From: Streptomyces coacervatus
GTDB taxonomy: Bacteria > Actinomycetota > Actinomycetes > Streptomycetales > Streptomycetaceae
Assembly (NCBI RefSeq): GCF_029223485.1
Contig: NZ_JARHTP010000004.1
Span: 551,005-615,004 of the forward strand
Reading direction: 5' to 3'
DNA length: 64,000 nucleotides
Part shown: one piece after another, positions 8,631-17,344 of the stretch
Numbering within the stretch: position 1 is the first letter of the stretch
Layout: each line of letters begins with the position of its first letter
Position numbers and translations under genes: made by a program
The notes under the pieces: model-generated
Told to the model about the DNA's origin: nothing
The model's database searches: none
What the model saw: only the letters and a program-made list of their open reading frames with translations

Positions 8631-9985
8631 GCGGCCCGTCCTTTCTTCTCGTCGAGGTCGGCGGCCCAGAATGTACCGCCGGGGAAGGTGTACCGCGCGA
8701 TGGACTCCGGTCGCATGGCGGCCGAGAAGCCCGGCGCGGTGGGTGCCGTGTAGTGACCCTCGCGGATCACCACCGGGTCGAGGAAGTGGTCGTGCAGATG
8801 GTCGACGTACTCGATGACCCGGTCCTCGGTGGTGCCGGAGACCGCCACGTAGTCGAACATCGACAGATGCTGCACGAGTTCGCACAGGCCGACGCCGCCC
8901 GCATGCGGGCAGACCGGTACGCCGAACTTGGCGGCGAGCAGCAGGATCGCGAGGTTCTCGTTGACGCCGCCGACACGGGCCGCGTCGATCTGGACGACAT
9001 CGAGTGCGCCGGCCTGCAGGAGCTGCTTGAAGACGATCCGGTTCTGGACATGCTCGCCGGTGGCGACCTTGACCGGGGCCACCGCCTTGCGGATCGCCGC
9101 ATGGCCGAGGACATCGTCGGGGCTGGTGGGCTCCTCGATCCAGTACGGGTCGAACTCGGCCAGGGCCTTGGTCCAGCGGATCGCCTCGTCGACGCCCCAG
9201 CGCTGGTTGGCGTCGATCGCCATGCGGATGTCCGGGCCGACGACGGCGCGGGCAACCCGGCAGCGGCGTACGTCGTCGTCGAGGTCCGCGCCGACCTTGA
9301 GCTTGATCTGCGTGAAGCCGTCGGCGACAGCCTGGGCGGCGAGCCGGGTCAGTTTCTCGTCGCTGTAGCCGAGCCATCCGGCGGACGTCGTATACCCCGG
9401 GTATCCGCGCTCCAGCAACCTGCCCGTGCGCTCCTCGGCGCCCTGCCTGCCGCGACGCAGGATCTCCAGCGCCTCGTCCGGGGTGAGGGCGTCGGTCAGG
9501 TACCGGAAGTCGATCTGCCCGACCAGCCACTCGGGGTCGGCCTCGGCCAGCAGCCGCCACAGCGGTTTGTCGGCGCGCTTGGCCGCCAGGTCCCACACGG
9601 CGTTGATGACGGCGCCGATCGCCATGTGCATCACCCCCTTCTCGGGCCCCAGCCAACGGAGTTGGCTGTCCCCGATCAGATCCCGGTAGACGGCTCCCGG
9701 GTCGGCGCACACCTCGTCGACGGACCGTCCGACCACGTGGTGGCGCAGCGCGTGGATCGCGGCGACCTGGACCTCGTTGCCCCGCCCGATGGTGAAGGTG
9801 AACCCGTGCCCCTCCGGACCGTCCGCGCCTTCTTCACCATCTGTGCGCAGCACGACGTACGCGGCCGAGTAGTCGGGGTCCGGGTTCATGGCGTCGGAGC
9901 CGTCGAGCTCGCGTGAGGTCGGGAACCGGATGTCGTAGGTGTCGACCGCGGAGATACGGGCGGGGGTGCCGGGCGTCGGGGACAC
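8627..9985 (-). CDS. L-fuconate dehydratase (enolase superfamily)
   Basis: The 452-residue product has the full length and residues of the L-fuconate dehydratase branch of the mandelate racemase/enolase superfamily: N-terminal [15 protein letters not shown], catalytic IKLKVG, metal ligands in [14 protein letters not shown] and GEHVQN, and the late base in [11 protein letters not shown]. The extended N-terminus and the [10 protein letters not shown] segment are typical of fuconate dehydratases, not galactonate or rhamnonate dehydratases. It removes water from L-fuconate to give 2-keto-3-deoxy-L-fuconate. It is the strongest marker that the operon handles L-fucose. Confidence 0.93.
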   Translation of the reverse strand: MSPTPGTPARISAVDTYDIRFPTSRELDGSDAMNPDPDYSAAYVVLRTDGEEGADGPEGHGFTFTIGRGNEVQVAAIHALRHHVVGRSVDEVCADPGAVYRDLIGDSQLRWLGPEKGVMHMAIGAVINAVWDLAAKRADKPLWRLLAEADPEWLVGQIDFRYLTDALTPDEALEILRRGRQGAEERTGRLLERGYPGYTTSAGWLGYSDEKLTRLAAQAVADGFTQIKLKVGADLDDDVRRCRVARAVVGPDIRMAIDANQRWGVDEAIRWTKALAEFDPYWIEEPTSPDDVLGHAAIRKAVAPVKVATGEHVQNRIVFKQLLQAGALDVVQIDAARVGGVNENLAILLLAAKFGVPVCPHAGGVGLCELVQHLSMFDYVAVSGTTEDRVIEYVDHLHDHFLDPVVIREGHYTAPTAPGFSAAMRPESIARYTFPGGTFWAADLDEKKGRAA

Positions 9986-10024
9986 GGAGGGCCTTTCGGT
10001 CGGGGGCAGGTCGGGCGGAGGAGG

Positions 10025-11053
10025 TCAGTCCTGTGCGCGGCCTGTCGTCACACGGGCGATCATGAGGGCGACCAGGATGATTCCGCCGTAGATGGCCTGG
10101 ATCCAGAAGGACGGCACCTGGGCGAGGGTGAGCAGGTTCTGTACGACACCCAGCAGGAGTACGCCGGTCAGGGCGCCGAACATGGTGCCCTTGCCGCCGT
10201 CGAGGCTGATGCCGCCGATGACTGCCGCCGCGAACACGGTGAAGATCATGTTCTGGCCCTGGTTGGCGCTGATGGCGCCGACGTACCCGGTCTGCATGAT
10301 CCCGCCGACCGCCGCGAGGACACCGGCGGCGACGTACACGCCGAGCATCACGCGGTCGACCCGGATCCCGGCCGCACGGGCGGCGTCCGCGTTGCCGCCG
10401 ATGGCGTACAGGGCGCGGCCGGCGCGGTGGTACTTCAGGACGAGCCCGGCGACGGCGAAGGCCACCGCCGCCAGCCACACCGACATCGGGACGGTCAGGA
10501 AGGTGGTGGTCGCCAGGGAGTAGAAGCTGTCGGGCATGCCGAACAGCGTCTTGCCCTTGGTCGCGCCGACCAGCAGACCGCGCAGGACGATCAGCATCGC
10601 GAGCGTCACGATGAACGCGTTGAGCTTGAACTTGACGACCAGGACGCCGTTGAAGGCGCCGACCGCCCCGCCCACCAGCAGGACCGCCAACAGGGCGAGC
10701 CCGGGGGGGAGTTCGGTGCCCCAGCCGGACTGCGCGGCCGGCAGCACGAGGAGCGCTCCCACGGCGGGCGCGATACCGACGACCGATTCCAGGGACAGGT
10801 CGAACTTGCCGGTGATCAGCACGAGGGACTCGGCGAGGACGACCATGGCGAGCGCGGCGGAGGCGCCCAGGATGGAGATCAGGTTACGCTCGGTGAGGAA
10901 CGCGTCGTTGACCACCGCGCCCAGCACCATCAGGAGCAACAGGGCGGGTACGAGGGCGAGTTCGCGCGCCCGGCGCAGCAGTACCGTCTTGGCCGACCGC
11001 GCGACGGGGGCGCTCAGCGGCGCGAGCGGCTCGGCCGCCTTGGTGTCAGCCAT
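10025..11053 (-). CDS. Sugar ABC transporter permease (RbsC/AraH type)
   Basis: The 342-residue protein has eight or more hydrophobic segments and the RbsC-family motifs GKFDLSLESVVGIAP and GRALYAIGGNADAARAAGI. It forms the membrane channel of a CUT2-type importer for monosaccharides. Its ATG overlaps the end of the ATPase gene by 8 bp. CUT2 systems carry fucose, rhamnose, ribose, xylose and similar sugars; the neighbouring catabolic genes argue for L-fucose. Confidence 0.92.
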   Translation of the reverse strand: MADTKAAEPLAPLSAPVARSAKTVLLRRARELALVPALLLLMVLGAVVNDAFLTERNLISILGASAALAMVVLAESLVLITGKFDLSLESVVGIAPAVGALLVLPAAQSGWGTELPPGLALLAVLLVGGAVGAFNGVLVVKFKLNAFIVTLAMLIVLRGLLVGATKGKTLFGMPDSFYSLATTTFLTVPMSVWLAAVAFAVAGLVLKYHRAGRALYAIGGNADAARAAGIRVDRVMLGVYVAAGVLAAVGGIMQTGYVGAISANQGQNMIFTVFAAAVIGGISLDGGKGTMFGALTGVLLLGVVQNLLTLAQVPSFWIQAIYGGIILVALMIARVTTGRAQD

Positions 11054-12566
11054 GGTGGTCCACTCCTTCGATGGAGGCGATCAGCTCGTGGTCGCGCCAG
11101 CCCGCCGGGTGCTCGGCGACCACGCGGCCGTGGAAGAGGACGAGGACGCGGTCGCAGCGCCGCAGGTCGTCGAGTTCGTCGGAGACGACCAGGACCGCGG
11201 TGCCGTCCTCGCGGGCGCTGTCCACGCGGGCCAGCAGCGACTCCTTGGACTTCACGTCGACGCCCGCGGTGGGGTTGATCAGGACGAGCAGTCGCGGGTC
11301 GGAGGCGAGGGCGCGGGCCATGACGACCTTCTGCGCATTGCCGCCGGACAGGTCCGAGACGGGCTGCTCGGGGCCCTCGGCGTGGATGTCGAGGCGGTCG
11401 ATCAGCTCGGTGGCGAAGCCGCGTTTGCGGTCGGTGCCGATGAAGCCGAAGCGGCCGAACCGGTCCAGGACGCTCATGGTGGCGTTGTCGCCGATGGTCA
11501 TCCCGCGGACCAGGCCCTGCTCGTGCCGGTCGCGCGGGACACAGCCGATGCCGGCCTTCAGGGCGGCCTGCACGGATCCGAACTGCAGCCGCTCGCCGTC
11601 CAGTCGGGCCGTTCCGGCGGTGGGTGCACGCAACCCCGCGATGGCCTCCGCCAGCTCGATCTTGCCGCTGGCGCTGGAGCCGGCGAGCCCGACGACTTCG
11701 CCGCGGCGGACGGTCAGGTCGACGCTGTCGTACGCGTCCGAGGTGAGCCCGCGGACTTCGAGGAGTACGGGAGCGGAGTCGTCGACGATCTGTTCCTGCA
11801 CGGCCTGTTCGGCGATCGTCTCCATGGACTCGCCCGCCATGGCCTCGATCAGCGCCGCCCTCGGCAGGTCGGCGACGGGGGCCGTGGTGATCCAGCGGGC
11901 GTCGCGCAGCACGGTGACGGTCTGGCAGACCTCGTACACCTCCTGGAGGTGGTGCGAGATGAACAGGAAGGTGACGCCGGAGTCCTGGAGCGCACGCATG
12001 CGGCTGAAGAGCCGCTCGATCTCCCGCTTGTCGAGCTGGGCGGTCGGCTCGTCGAGGACGATGAAGCGGGCGCCGAAGCTGAGCGCCCGTGCGATCTCCA
12101 CCATCTGGCGGTCCTCGACCTTGAGGTCGGCGGTGCGCGCCTCCGGGTCGACGTGCACGTCCCAGGTGTCGAGGAGCGCGGCCGCCTCGGTCTTCAGCCG
12201 ACGCCAGCTGATGAAGCCGCGGTGCAGCGGCTGCCGGTTGATGAAGAGGTTCTCGGCGACCGTCAACTCGGGTACGACCGTGGGGTGTTGATAGACGCAG
12301 GCGACCTTGCGGCGCCAGGCGTCCCGGTCGGCGAGCTGGGGCGCGGGCTCGCCGTCGAAGCGGACCGTGCCCTCGTCGGGCGCCTGGAGTCCGGTGAGGA
12401 CGGTGACCAGGGTCGACTTGCCGGCGCCGTTGCGGCCGACGAGGGCGTGCGACTCGCCGGACAGCACGGTGAGCCGGCCGTCGGCAAGGGCGGTGGTGGG
12501 ACCGTAGCGCTTGACGATGCCCCGCGCCTCGACGAGGGGCACCAACTGGCTCTCCTGGACGCTCAT
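11046..12566 (-). CDS. Sugar ABC transporter ATPase with two nucleotide-binding domains (RbsA/MglA type)
   Basis: The 506-residue product contains two ABC domains. The first has a canonical Walker A (GRNGAGKST), DEPTAQLD and the D-loop region. The second has the degenerate P-loop (GLAGSSASGKIE) normal for this family but an intact signature (VSDLSGGNAQK). It powers the CUT2 importer with the adjacent permease and binding protein. The ATG overlaps the stop of the binding-protein gene (ATGA). Confidence 0.93.
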   Translation of the reverse strand: MSVQESQLVPLVEARGIVKRYGPTTALADGRLTVLSGESHALVGRNGAGKSTLVTVLTGLQAPDEGTVRFDGEPAPQLADRDAWRRKVACVYQHPTVVPELTVAENLFINRQPLHRGFISWRRLKTEAAALLDTWDVHVDPEARTADLKVEDRQMVEIARALSFGARFIVLDEPTAQLDKREIERLFSRMRALQDSGVTFLFISHHLQEVYEVCQTVTVLRDARWITTAPVADLPRAALIEAMAGESMETIAEQAVQEQIVDDSAPVLLEVRGLTSDAYDSVDLTVRRGEVVGLAGSSASGKIELAEAIAGLRAPTAGTARLDGERLQFGSVQAALKAGIGCVPRDRHEQGLVRGMTIGDNATMSVLDRFGRFGFIGTDRKRGFATELIDRLDIHAEGPEQPVSDLSGGNAQKVVMARALASDPRLLVLINPTAGVDVKSKESLLARVDSAREDGTAVLVVSDELDDLRRCDRVLVLFHGRVVAEHPAGWRDHELIASIEGVDHHG

Positions 12567-13636
12567 TTGACCGTGTTGCCCCAGAGCTTGGGGTCGTCGA
12601 CGTTGGACTTGGTGACCAGCGGGGCGGGCAGCTGGTCCTCGAGGATGCCGCTGGGCAGCTTGACGATGGTCGAGTCGTGGTCGGTCGGGCCCGGCTTGAA
12701 GGTCTTACCTTCCATCGCCGCCTTGATGTAGTACATGCCGTACTTGGCGTAGGCGTCGGCGGGCTGGGAGACGGTCGCGTCGATCTGGCCCTTGCGGATG
12801 GCGTCGTACTCCTGCGGGATGCCGTCGTTGGAGACGATGACGATGTGGCCCTTCTGGCCCACCGTCTTGAGCATGCTCTTCGCCTTGAGGGTCTGCAGGG
12901 TCGGCGCGAGGTAGACACCACCGGCCTGCATATAGATGCCCTTGATGTCGGGGTTGGCGTTCAGCAGGGTGTCGAGCTTGGAGGCCGCGGTGTCGGACTC
13001 CCACTTGGCGGGGATCTCCAGGACCTTGAGCTTGGGGTACTTGGTCTTCACGCAGGACCGGAAGGCCTCGGAGCGGTCACGGCCGTTGACCGAGGCCAGG
13101 TCGCCCATGATCTGCACGACCTTGCCGCTGGTGACCTGCTGGCCGAGGTAGTCGCAGGCCTTGGTGCCGTACGCGACATTGTCGGCGCGTACGACCATGG
13201 CGACCTTGCCCTTGTCCGGCGCCACGTCGACGGCGACGACCGGCACGCCCTTGCGATCGGCCTGGTCGAGGCCGGCCTCGATGGCGGCGCTGTCCAGCGG
13301 GGCGACGACCAATCCCTTCACGCCCTGGTTGAGCTGGTTGTTGATGTCGGTGATCTGCTGCGAGGGGTCGCTGTTGGAGTTGACCGTCTTGAGGGCGTCG
13401 ACACCTTCGGACTTCGCCATCTTCGGCACGTAGTCGTTGTACGACTGCCAGAACGGCGAGGTCAGCAGCGGCAGGATCACCCCGACCTTGCCGGTGCCGC
13501 CGCCTCCAGCACTGCCGGAGCCCCCGGTGTCCTTGGTGCTTCCGCACGCGGCGAGGGCGAGCGAGGCGCCCGCTGCCACGGCCAGCACACCGATCATTCG
13601 AAACCTGTTCCGCTTCCTCACTGTCCTGCCGGGCAT
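12563..13636 (-). CDS. Sugar-binding lipoprotein of CUT2 ABC transporter
   Basis: I placed the start at the ATG at 13636 (MPGRTVRKRNRF), preceded by GAGGAG. This gives 357 residues with a lipoprotein signal and lipobox LAAC. Longer in-frame starts would put the signal peptide internally. The mature part matches the periplasmic binding protein / LacI sugar-binding family (KVGVILPLLTSPFW, GLVVAPLDSAAIEAGL, VVAVDVAPDKG). It is the first gene of the eight-gene operon and captures the sugar outside. Palindromes matching a FadR-type operator lie 45 bp upstream. Confidence 0.92.
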   Translation of the reverse strand: MPGRTVRKRNRFRMIGVLAVAAGASLALAACGSTKDTGGSGSAGGGGTGKVGVILPLLTSPFWQSYNDYVPKMAKSEGVDALKTVNSNSDPSQQITDINNQLNQGVKGLVVAPLDSAAIEAGLDQADRKGVPVVAVDVAPDKGKVAMVVRADNVAYGTKACDYLGQQVTSGKVVQIMGDLASVNGRDRSEAFRSCVKTKYPKLKVLEIPAKWESDTAASKLDTLLNANPDIKGIYMQAGGVYLAPTLQTLKAKSMLKTVGQKGHIVIVSNDGIPQEYDAIRKGQIDATVSQPADAYAKYGMYYIKAAMEGKTFKPGPTDHDSTIVKLPSGILEDQLPAPLVTKSNVDDPKLWGNTVK

Positions 13637-13680
13637 CTGGCGGCTCCTCGTTGAGCGTGTTCGAGCAGATGCCCGCATAC

Positions 13681-13755
13681 TTATCAGACCACTCTGCCGA
13701 AAGAACAGCCTCAGGCGACAGATTTCCCTGGATTCGAGCCATAGTGGTCCGACCA
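13681..13755. promoter_or_regulatory. Two FadR-type operator candidates in divergent intergenic region
   Basis: The 164-bp gap between the fucose operon and its regulator holds TGGTCCGACCA (13745-13755), a perfect inverted repeat around one base. It also holds TTATCAGACCA (13681-13691), which matches 9 of 11 positions. TGGT-n3-ACCA is the recognition pattern known for FadR-subfamily GntR proteins. One site lies 45 bp from the binding-protein start and the other 46 bp from the regulator start, so one protein could control both directions. That the adjacent GntR protein binds here is inference. Confidence 0.6.
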
Positions 13756-13800
13756 CCTTGCCGGTTAGACTGCGGCGCACCCGGTGAGTGGAGGAATGGC

Positions 13801-14502
13801 GTGGACGAGACAGCCCCACAGAAGGGCACCGTGACGCAGCGCGCCATCGAGCAGATCAAGGCCATGATCGGGGAGGGCCGTCTGGAGCCCGGCCAGCGCC
13901 TGCCCACCGAGCGTGACCTCGCCGCCCAGCTCGGCATCTCCCGAAGCTCCATGCGCGAGGCGATCCGCGCGCTCACGGTGCTCGGCGTGCTGGAGGCCCG
14001 CCATGGCTCCGGCATCTACGTCACGCAGCTGGAGGCCGGTGACCTGCTGGAGACCTTCGGCGTGGTCGCCGATCTGTCCCGGGGCCCGCGTCTGGTGGAG
14101 CTCCTGGAGGTGCGCCGCATCCTGGAGTCGACGGCGACGGCGCTGGCCGCCGCCCGTATCACGCCGGATCAGCTGGCCGAGGTGGAGAAGCACCTGATGG
14201 CGATGAACGCCACCGAGGACCCCGAGGAGATCATCGCCCACGACCTCGCCTTCCACCGCGAGATCGCGGCGGCCGCGGGCAACGACACCATGGCGGCCAT
14301 CCTGGAGGGCCTGTCGTCGCGAACGTTCCGCGCCCGGGTGTGGCGGGGCTACCAGGAAGAGGGCGCCTTCGACCGGACCCGGCGGGAGCACGCGGCGATC
14401 CACCGGGCGCTGGTGGCACACGATCCGGAGGCGGCGCGGGCGGCCGCGGCCGCGCATGTGGGGGAAGTGGAGGAGTGGCTGCGGTCGCAGCTCGCGGGGT
14501 AG
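13801..14502 (+). CDS. GntR regulator, FadR subfamily
   Basis: The GTG start at 13801 has GGAGG 6 nt upstream and gives 233 residues; longer in-frame ORFs would run through the operator region. Residues 10-75 form the winged helix (LPTERDLAAQLGISRSS and REAIRALTVLGVLEARHGSG). Residues 95-225 form an FCD ligand-binding domain, with metal/ligand residues in HDLAFHREI and REHAAIHRAL. It is divergent from the fucose operon and is the likely sensor of L-fucose or an intermediate such as L-fuconate or 2-keto-3-deoxy-L-fuconate. Confidence 0.9.
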   Translation: MDETAPQKGTVTQRAIEQIKAMIGEGRLEPGQRLPTERDLAAQLGISRSSMREAIRALTVLGVLEARHGSGIYVTQLEAGDLLETFGVVADLSRGPRLVELLEVRRILESTATALAAARITPDQLAEVEKHLMAMNATEDPEEIIAHDLAFHREIAAAAGNDTMAAILEGLSSRTFRARVWRGYQEEGAFDRTRREHAAIHRALVAHDPEAARAAAAAHVGEVEEWLRSQLAG

Positions 14503-14651
14503 GGCGCCGGTCGGGTCTGCAAGTCGCATTCGGACCCAACTTCTCATCAGATCTAGGCGTTTGCAGGACAGATGGCTGTATCTCCCCTTCCGGACCGGCC
14601 GGATGCCACACTGAGCTCCTGTCGGCTCCGCAGGGGGAGGAGACGCCCACC

Positions 14652-15035
14652 ATGCCCACAGAGTTGAGCCTCATCGCCGTCGCAGGTGACGACCAGGACT
14701 CGGACATTGTGCCCACGCAGATCGAGGGACTCCGCTCCGATCTCCTTGAGTTGAGCGTCGCCCGCGTCGGGCCACGAACCGCCGGACCCGCGCCGGAAGG
14801 CACCCGGGCGGACGTCGTCGAGATCATGGGCGCCCTGGCGGTCGTCCTGGAGCCGACGATCCCGTTGCTCGTCCAAGTAGTCACGGTCGTACGCGACTGG
14901 CTGGGCCGGACCAGCCGAGGAACCGCCGTCCTGGAGATCAACGGTCATCGGCTCGAGGTCACCGGAGTGGACAGCGCGGAACAGCGCCGCCTCGCCAACG
15001 CCTGGCTGGCCGCCGTCACCCGTGACAGGCCATGA
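14652..15035 (+). CDS. EACC1-like effector-associated component
   Basis: A 127-residue protein (ATG at 14652) with an acidic N-terminus and a conserved-looking C-terminal half: EIMGALAVVLEP, VVTVVRDWLG, then the strand pair TAVLEINGHRLEVTGVDS and EQRRLANAWLAA. This matches my knowledge of EACC1 (effector-associated constant component 1), a small actinobacterial family found beside caspase-like or trypsin-like effectors in NTP-dependent conflict systems. Its biochemical role is not established; it is thought to regulate or recruit the effector. The stop overlaps the caspase-PBP start (ATGA), so the two are translationally coupled. Confidence 0.8.
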   Translation: MPTELSLIAVAGDDQDSDIVPTQIEGLRSDLLELSVARVGPRTAGPAPEGTRADVVEIMGALAVVLEPTIPLLVQVVTVVRDWLGRTSRGTAVLEINGHRLEVTGVDSAEQRRLANAWLAAVTRDRP

Positions 15036-17281
15036 CGCAACCGAAGCTCGGCTCCGGTCGGCACGCTCTCCTCGTAGCCACCGCCACCTACCAGCACAGC
15101 GAGTTGCGCAGCCTGTGGGCCCCGACACGTGACGCGAGACAACTCGCCCGGGTACTCGGCGATCCGGCAATCGGCGACTTCACCCTCGGCGTGCTGGACA
15201 ACCCGTCCTCGCACGTCCTGCGCCGCAGGATCGAGGACTTCTTCGCCGACCGAGCGCCGGGCGACGTCCTGCTGCTGCACTTCGCCGGACACGGGCTGAA
15301 GGACGACATCGGACGGCTCTTTCTCGCGGCCTCCGACACCGTGCACACCCGCCTGGAATCCACGGCCGTCCCCGCCGAGTACGTCGGACGGCTGATGATG
15401 CGTAGCAGGGCGCAGCGGGCAGCACTCCTTCTCGACTGCTGCTACGCCGGGGCGTTCGAGCGCGGCCTGGTCAGCAGGGCGGACGACGACGTCCACGTCG
15501 AGGACAGCTTCACCGCCCTGCGTCGCACGGTCGGCGGGCGCGGCCGTGCGGTGCTCACCGCCACCAGTGCCGTGGAGTACGCCTTCGAGGGCGACCACGT
15601 GGCGGGGCGACCCTCAGGACGACGCGGGCCGTCCCTGTTCACCGGAGCGCTCGTCGAAGGCCTGCGCACCGGCGCGGCCGACCTGGGCGGCGACGGCGTT
15701 GTGGGGCTGGCCGAACTGGCCGAATACGTCGGCGACCGCGTCCGCGAGGTCACACCGCACCAGAACCCGCAGCTCTGGATGTTCGGCAGTCGGGGCGACA
15801 TCCCGATCGCCCACGCGCCGCGGCGCCCGCAACCGTCCACCCCGGCCCTCCCCGTACCGGCCCCGACAGTGACCGCGCCGATCCGCTCACGCCTCCCGAG
15901 ACCGCGGCTGACCCGAACACGCGCCATCGTCCTCGCCGCTCTCCTCACCGCCGGCACCCTCACCCTGAGCCTGCTGCTCACCAACCGCTCCGGATCCTCA
16001 GGCAGTGGAGCGACCGGTCCCTTCGACCGCCCCCGCGGCAACATCCTCGTCGGCGGCAAGGCCGTCACCGGCAACAAGGACACCGGGCACGACCCTCGCT
16101 ACCAGCGCACCTACACCGAGGGTCCGCTCTACGCGGCCGTCACCGGCTACGCCTCCCACACCCACGGGACCAGCCTCCTGGAGAAGGCCGAGAACTCCGT
16201 TCTGACCGCCGGCAACCACGCGAAGGGCAACGACGTACTCACCACCATCAGTGCCACCGCCCAGCAGGCCGCCTTCCAAGGCCTCGGCCGGGACAAAGGC
16301 GCCGTGGTCGCCCTCAATCCCACGACCGGCGCGATCCTCGCCCTGGTCAGCACCCCTTCGTACGATCCGAACACGGTCACCGGCGGTACCCGGAGTGACA
16401 AGCAGGCCTGGAACGACCTCAACACCGACCGAGACAGACCTCTTCTCGACCGCGCGCTGGGCCAGGCCTACCCACCCGCCTCCCCGTTCAAGGTCGTCAC
16501 CGCTGGCGCCGCCCTGGAGGAGGGCCTGTACCAGTCCGTCACCGAAGCCACCGACTCACCCCTCCCCTACACCCTGCCCGACAGCAAGGTCGAACTCCGC
16601 AACGACGGTGACCTGCCATGTCGTGACGCCTCCCTCCAGACGGCCCTGCGGGTGTCCTGCAACACCGTCTTCGGCAAGATCGGTGCGGACCTGGGCGGCC
16701 GCAAGTTGCTCGTTCAGGTCGAGAAGTACGGCTTCAACGACCAGTTGTCCGTTCCCATCCCGGCCGCCCGAAGCAACTTCGCCACCACGATGGACCGGCA
16801 GCAGACCGCGCTCTCGGCCCTCGGCCAGTTCGACACGACCGCGACTCCGCTCCAGATGGCCATGGTCGCAGCGGCGATCGCCAACGACGGGAAGCTCATG
16901 AAGCCCTACCTCGTCGAGGAGACCCGGCCGGCCGACGGCGCCCCCGACAAGCACGTCCTCACACGCTACGGACAGCCCCTCAGCTCGGAAAACGCCCGTC
17001 AACTGCAGCTGATCATGCAGACGGTCGTCACGAGCGGCAACGGAGCGAAGGCCCGGATCAGCGGCGCGGCAGTGGGTGGCAAGTCCGGCGTCACCAGAGA
17101 GCACGTGGACAAGGCCGACCGCTGGTACGCCTGGTTCATCTCCTACGCCATGACCGGCAGCCGTCCCCGCGTGGCCGTCGCCGTCCTCATCGAGGGCGAC
17201 GCCGCCCATCCCGATGCGATCACCGGCGAACTGGCCGCTCCCATCGCCCGGAAGGTGATGGAAGCGGTTCTTGCCGGCTGA
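15032..17281 (+). CDS. Caspase - TM helix - penicillin-binding transpeptidase fusion
   Basis: One uninterrupted 749-residue frame. Residues 8-260 form a caspase p20-like protease: catalytic His87 in HFAGHG and Cys137 in LLLDCCYAG, with the RDAR entry motif and the FTGALVEGL segment of EACC1-associated caspases. A Pro-rich stretch (265-295) and one membrane helix (about 298-317) follow, so the caspase should face the cytosol. Residues 330-749 are a class B PBP transpeptidase of the PbpA type: FDRPRGNILVGG, SxxK at Ser484 (SPFK), SxN at 542-544 (SCN) and KSG at 684-686 in place of KTG. All three active-site motifs are kept, so it should acylate D-Ala-D-Ala stems or beta-lactams. The fusion implies that wall or antibiotic sensing outside is coupled to proteolysis inside. 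This coupling is inference; domain identity is firm. Confidence 0.88.
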   Translation: MTQPKLGSGRHALLVATATYQHSELRSLWAPTRDARQLARVLGDPAIGDFTLGVLDNPSSHVLRRRIEDFFADRAPGDVLLLHFAGHGLKDDIGRLFLAASDTVHTRLESTAVPAEYVGRLMMRSRAQRAALLLDCCYAGAFERGLVSRADDDVHVEDSFTALRRTVGGRGRAVLTATSAVEYAFEGDHVAGRPSGRRGPSLFTGALVEGLRTGAADLGGDGVVGLAELAEYVGDRVREVTPHQNPQLWMFGSRGDIPIAHAPRRPQPSTPALPVPAPTVTAPIRSRLPRPRLTRTRAIVLAALLTAGTLTLSLLLTNRSGSSGSGATGPFDRPRGNILVGGKAVTGNKDTGHDPRYQRTYTEGPLYAAVTGYASHTHGTSLLEKAENSVLTAGNHAKGNDVLTTISATAQQAAFQGLGRDKGAVVALNPTTGAILALVSTPSYDPNTVTGGTRSDKQAWNDLNTDRDRPLLDRALGQAYPPASPFKVVTAGAALEEGLYQSVTEATDSPLPYTLPDSKVELRNDGDLPCRDASLQTALRVSCNTVFGKIGADLGGRKLLVQVEKYGFNDQLSVPIPAARSNFATTMDRQQTALSALGQFDTTATPLQMAMVAAAIANDGKLMKPYLVEETRPADGAPDKHVLTRYGQPLSSENARQLQLIMQTVVTSGNGAKARISGAAVGGKSGVTREHVDKADRWYAWFISYAMTGSRPRVAVAVLIEGDAAHPDAITGELAAPIARKVMEAVLAG

Positions 17282-17344
17282 CGGTGATTACCCGACGGGC
17301 GACGACCTGGCCGGCCGGCAGCAGAACACAGGACGGCATCTCGA

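Noticed and set aside
15032..17281. Caspase-PBP as two genes joined by an assembly error
   Set aside because: The frame is continuous, the linker and membrane helix are well formed, codon bias is even across the junction and no homopolymer run marks a break.
17282..17344. GCCGGCCGGC-rich palindrome between the caspase-PBP and two-helix genes as a terminator
   Set aside because: The self-complementary text is short, without a loop or U-tract, and such strings are expected by chance at this GC content.
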